NCBI GenBank assembly: GCA_023630585.1
Contig: CM042566.1
Location: 2,413,254 to 2,477,253 of the forward strand
DNA length: 64,000 bases
Reading direction: 5' to 3'
Source: Cranoglanis bouderius
Lineage: Eukaryota > Chordata > Actinopteri > Siluriformes > Cranoglanididae
The translations under genes were made by a program, and so were the position numbers. Below, piece after piece: positions 38,195 to 41,100 of the stretch. Numbering within the stretch: position 1 is the stretch's first letter; each line of letters begins with the position of its first letter. The notes under the pieces are model-generated. The model did not search any database. It was not told the origin of the DNA and saw only the letters and a program-made list of their open reading frames with translations.

Positions 38195-41100
38195 CTAGAA
38201 GGTATACTGACAAACTATTTAGTACAGTATGTGATTTGGGACATGGCCAACACAACTTTTAGGATATAATTTATATTATACGATGTCTTCTGTATTACAG
38301 AAGCATTTAGAGAATAACTTCATCACATTCTGCAGTTGTGTATAAACGTTTTTATACCCTTACTTGGTGGTTTTGTAGATGTGCATTTATTGTTAGGACA
38401 AAAAATAAATATAAAGTGTATGTTAAGATAAATAAATGGTATTTCTGAATGTGCTATATACCGTAAATGTTGACTTTTTTTTGGCTCTAAAGACTTTTCC
38501 AGGCCTCATGCTGTGTTATTTATTTATGCTTTTTTTGCAGTTATTTTTCTTCTATTTTCCCCTCAGTCATGTCTTTGTACATTTCCTTCTTTCTAAACAC
38601 ACTGATTTGTTTTCCTCTTTTGGTTGCTCCCGTTCGGGGTTGCCACAGCTGTCTCGTGCAACCCTCCAGTGGCTGGGGTTGGTTCCCTGACCGGGAATCA
38701 AGCCCGGGCCGTGGCGGTGAGAGTGCCGCATGCTAGCCACTAGTCCACCAGGGAACCTCCTGAAACACACTGATAACTTTTTTTTTTTTACTTTCCTTCT
38801 CCAGCTTTCTGAAAAGTCAATATTTTCATTGTAAGAGTGCGTGAGAGCTGTTTTACTGACTGCTCACGGCAAAGTCTGAGACCTTCTTATGCCTTAAGAA
38901 ACATTGAAAAAAGAGAACAGGTGTGTAAGCGTGATTTTTCCCCTCAGGCTGGCTGGATGACATCGGCTTACCTCAGTATAAAGACCAGTTCCATGAGAGC
39001 AGAGTGGATGGCAGGGTGCTCCAGTATCTCACAGTGGTAGGTCCAGTAACTGACCAACATAACCATAACCGATGCTAACATGATACAAGCTTTTATCTTC
39101 TGATCGTTGCTTTCATCATCATCATAATCATCATCCTCTTACAGAACGACCTTCTGTTCCTGAAGGTCACCAGTCAGCTCCATCATCTGAGCATCAAGTG
39201 TGCCATCCACGTCCTCCACGCCAACAAGTTCAACCCACACTGCCTGAGGCGCAGACCAGGAGACGAGGTGTGTGTTCACGGTCCAAATGACATCCACTGA
39301 ATGACCAGACAGAGGAAATGATGGAGTAAATAACAAACAGCATAACTGTAAATAAACACGTCAGTTTATTTTTTTCTCCTATTGTTTGCAGTTATATGAG
39401 CAGAAATATAGGAAAGGATAAAATAAGTAAAAAGCAACAACAACAAAAAACAATTAGGTCATTCTTCTTCTTCTTCTTCTTCTTCTTCTTCTTCTTTGTG
39501 TAAAATAAACATCATACAATATTATTCAGATCATCAATATTACTTAAGAAACCACTTAATAAAAATAAAATAAAAAACATGCATATTCCCATAAAATCAT
39601 TTATTTATTTATTTGTAATAACATATGAGAACGTCACTGTTATCCCTAAAGACTTTTATTTTATTTGATCATTTTTAAAAATCATTTTCTTTATTTTTAT
39701 TTATATCTTTTTTCTCTTCAGTTGTATAATTATTGGCACCCTTTAAGAAAGAAGAGAAAATTATTTCTAGAAAATAAACATCATACAATATTATGGAAAT
39801 TTTCCACTGAATTAGATAATCTACTTAAAAAATACATTAAATAACATATTTTTTTAAAAAAATATTGCCATAAAATGGACAATTAATTAATTAATTATTT
39901 AGTTAGTTGTTTGTTTATACAAACAAAAATTTTTAAAAATGGAAATCCATGGGAAATATAAGGAAAGATTTAGTTTAGTTTTATTCCATACTTGCTTTTT
40001 GTGTCCAGAATTTGTCCAAATAAAATATATATATTTTTTCTTTTTCTTCTTTTCTTTTCTTTTCTTTCTTTTTTCAAATAAAGACTTAAGTAATATTTAC
40101 TCGTGTGAAGCCCTGCCAGTCAGTTATGTAGTCAAAGCCATAATCACTGACACCCTTCAAGAAATAGGGGGCAATTATTTGTACACAATAAGCATCATAC
40201 ACCATTATTACAATTTTCCACTCAAACAACTAAAGAAACTCCTGAGGAAAAAAAAAAAAAAACATAGTTATAACACTGACCTTTCAATTAAATAGTATAT
40301 ATATATATTTTTCCTCCTCCAGATTTCCTTATGATGAATAAATGTTATATGTTTTGATCAAAAACAGTTGAAGGAAACTCACTAACCTAAAAAAAAACAA
40401 AGGAAGTGTATAATTATTATACCTTTGTTCAAATATGAGGTTGCATATCTGTGTGTTTGTGTCTGATTCACTCAGAATAAAACCTCTCCATCTGAGGTGG
40501 TGCAGTGGTCCAATCATCGCGTGATGGAGTGGCTGCGCTCAGTGGACTTGGCTGAATACGCTCCTAATCTCAGAGGCAGCGGCGTGCACGGAGGCCTCAT
40601 AGTGAGTCACACGGGAAAGAAGCACTCCGAACATTTATTCGCAGCGGATCTCCCACTGAGCCAAGCTAACACGCATGAGTTCATAATAATACAAGCACAT
40701 TTGAAAGCAAATAAATCAATACAACCTCATGTCGAACATTAGGAATATAATCAGTGTTCAAACTGTTATGACTTCGTGTTCAGACCAGAATAACCAACCA
40801 AATTGGTATTTAAAAATTTTACGGTTTTGATGTGACGTAAAGAATCAACACTCAGTGTCACGCTGTTATAGGAAAATAATCAACAGCAGGGTGGTGTGAT
40901 GAAGCAGAGTCACTGTTAAAACCCTGCATGTTCATTTCTCTTATACTACATTCAATTTTCCAAAAATTTCAATTTACGTCAAAAATCTTTCTTCATTTTT
41001 ATTTACATTTAATGTTGTGTTCCTGTTCACGGTTACATTCTAGCAGCCATAAACAGTCGTTCTCGCACCAGCCTCTCTTTCGGTAATAAGACAAAAAAAA

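Noticed and set aside
38683..38754. Functional tRNA-Glu gene
   Set aside because: Box B is mutated, CCA is encoded in the DNA, and the flank looks like a SINE tail.
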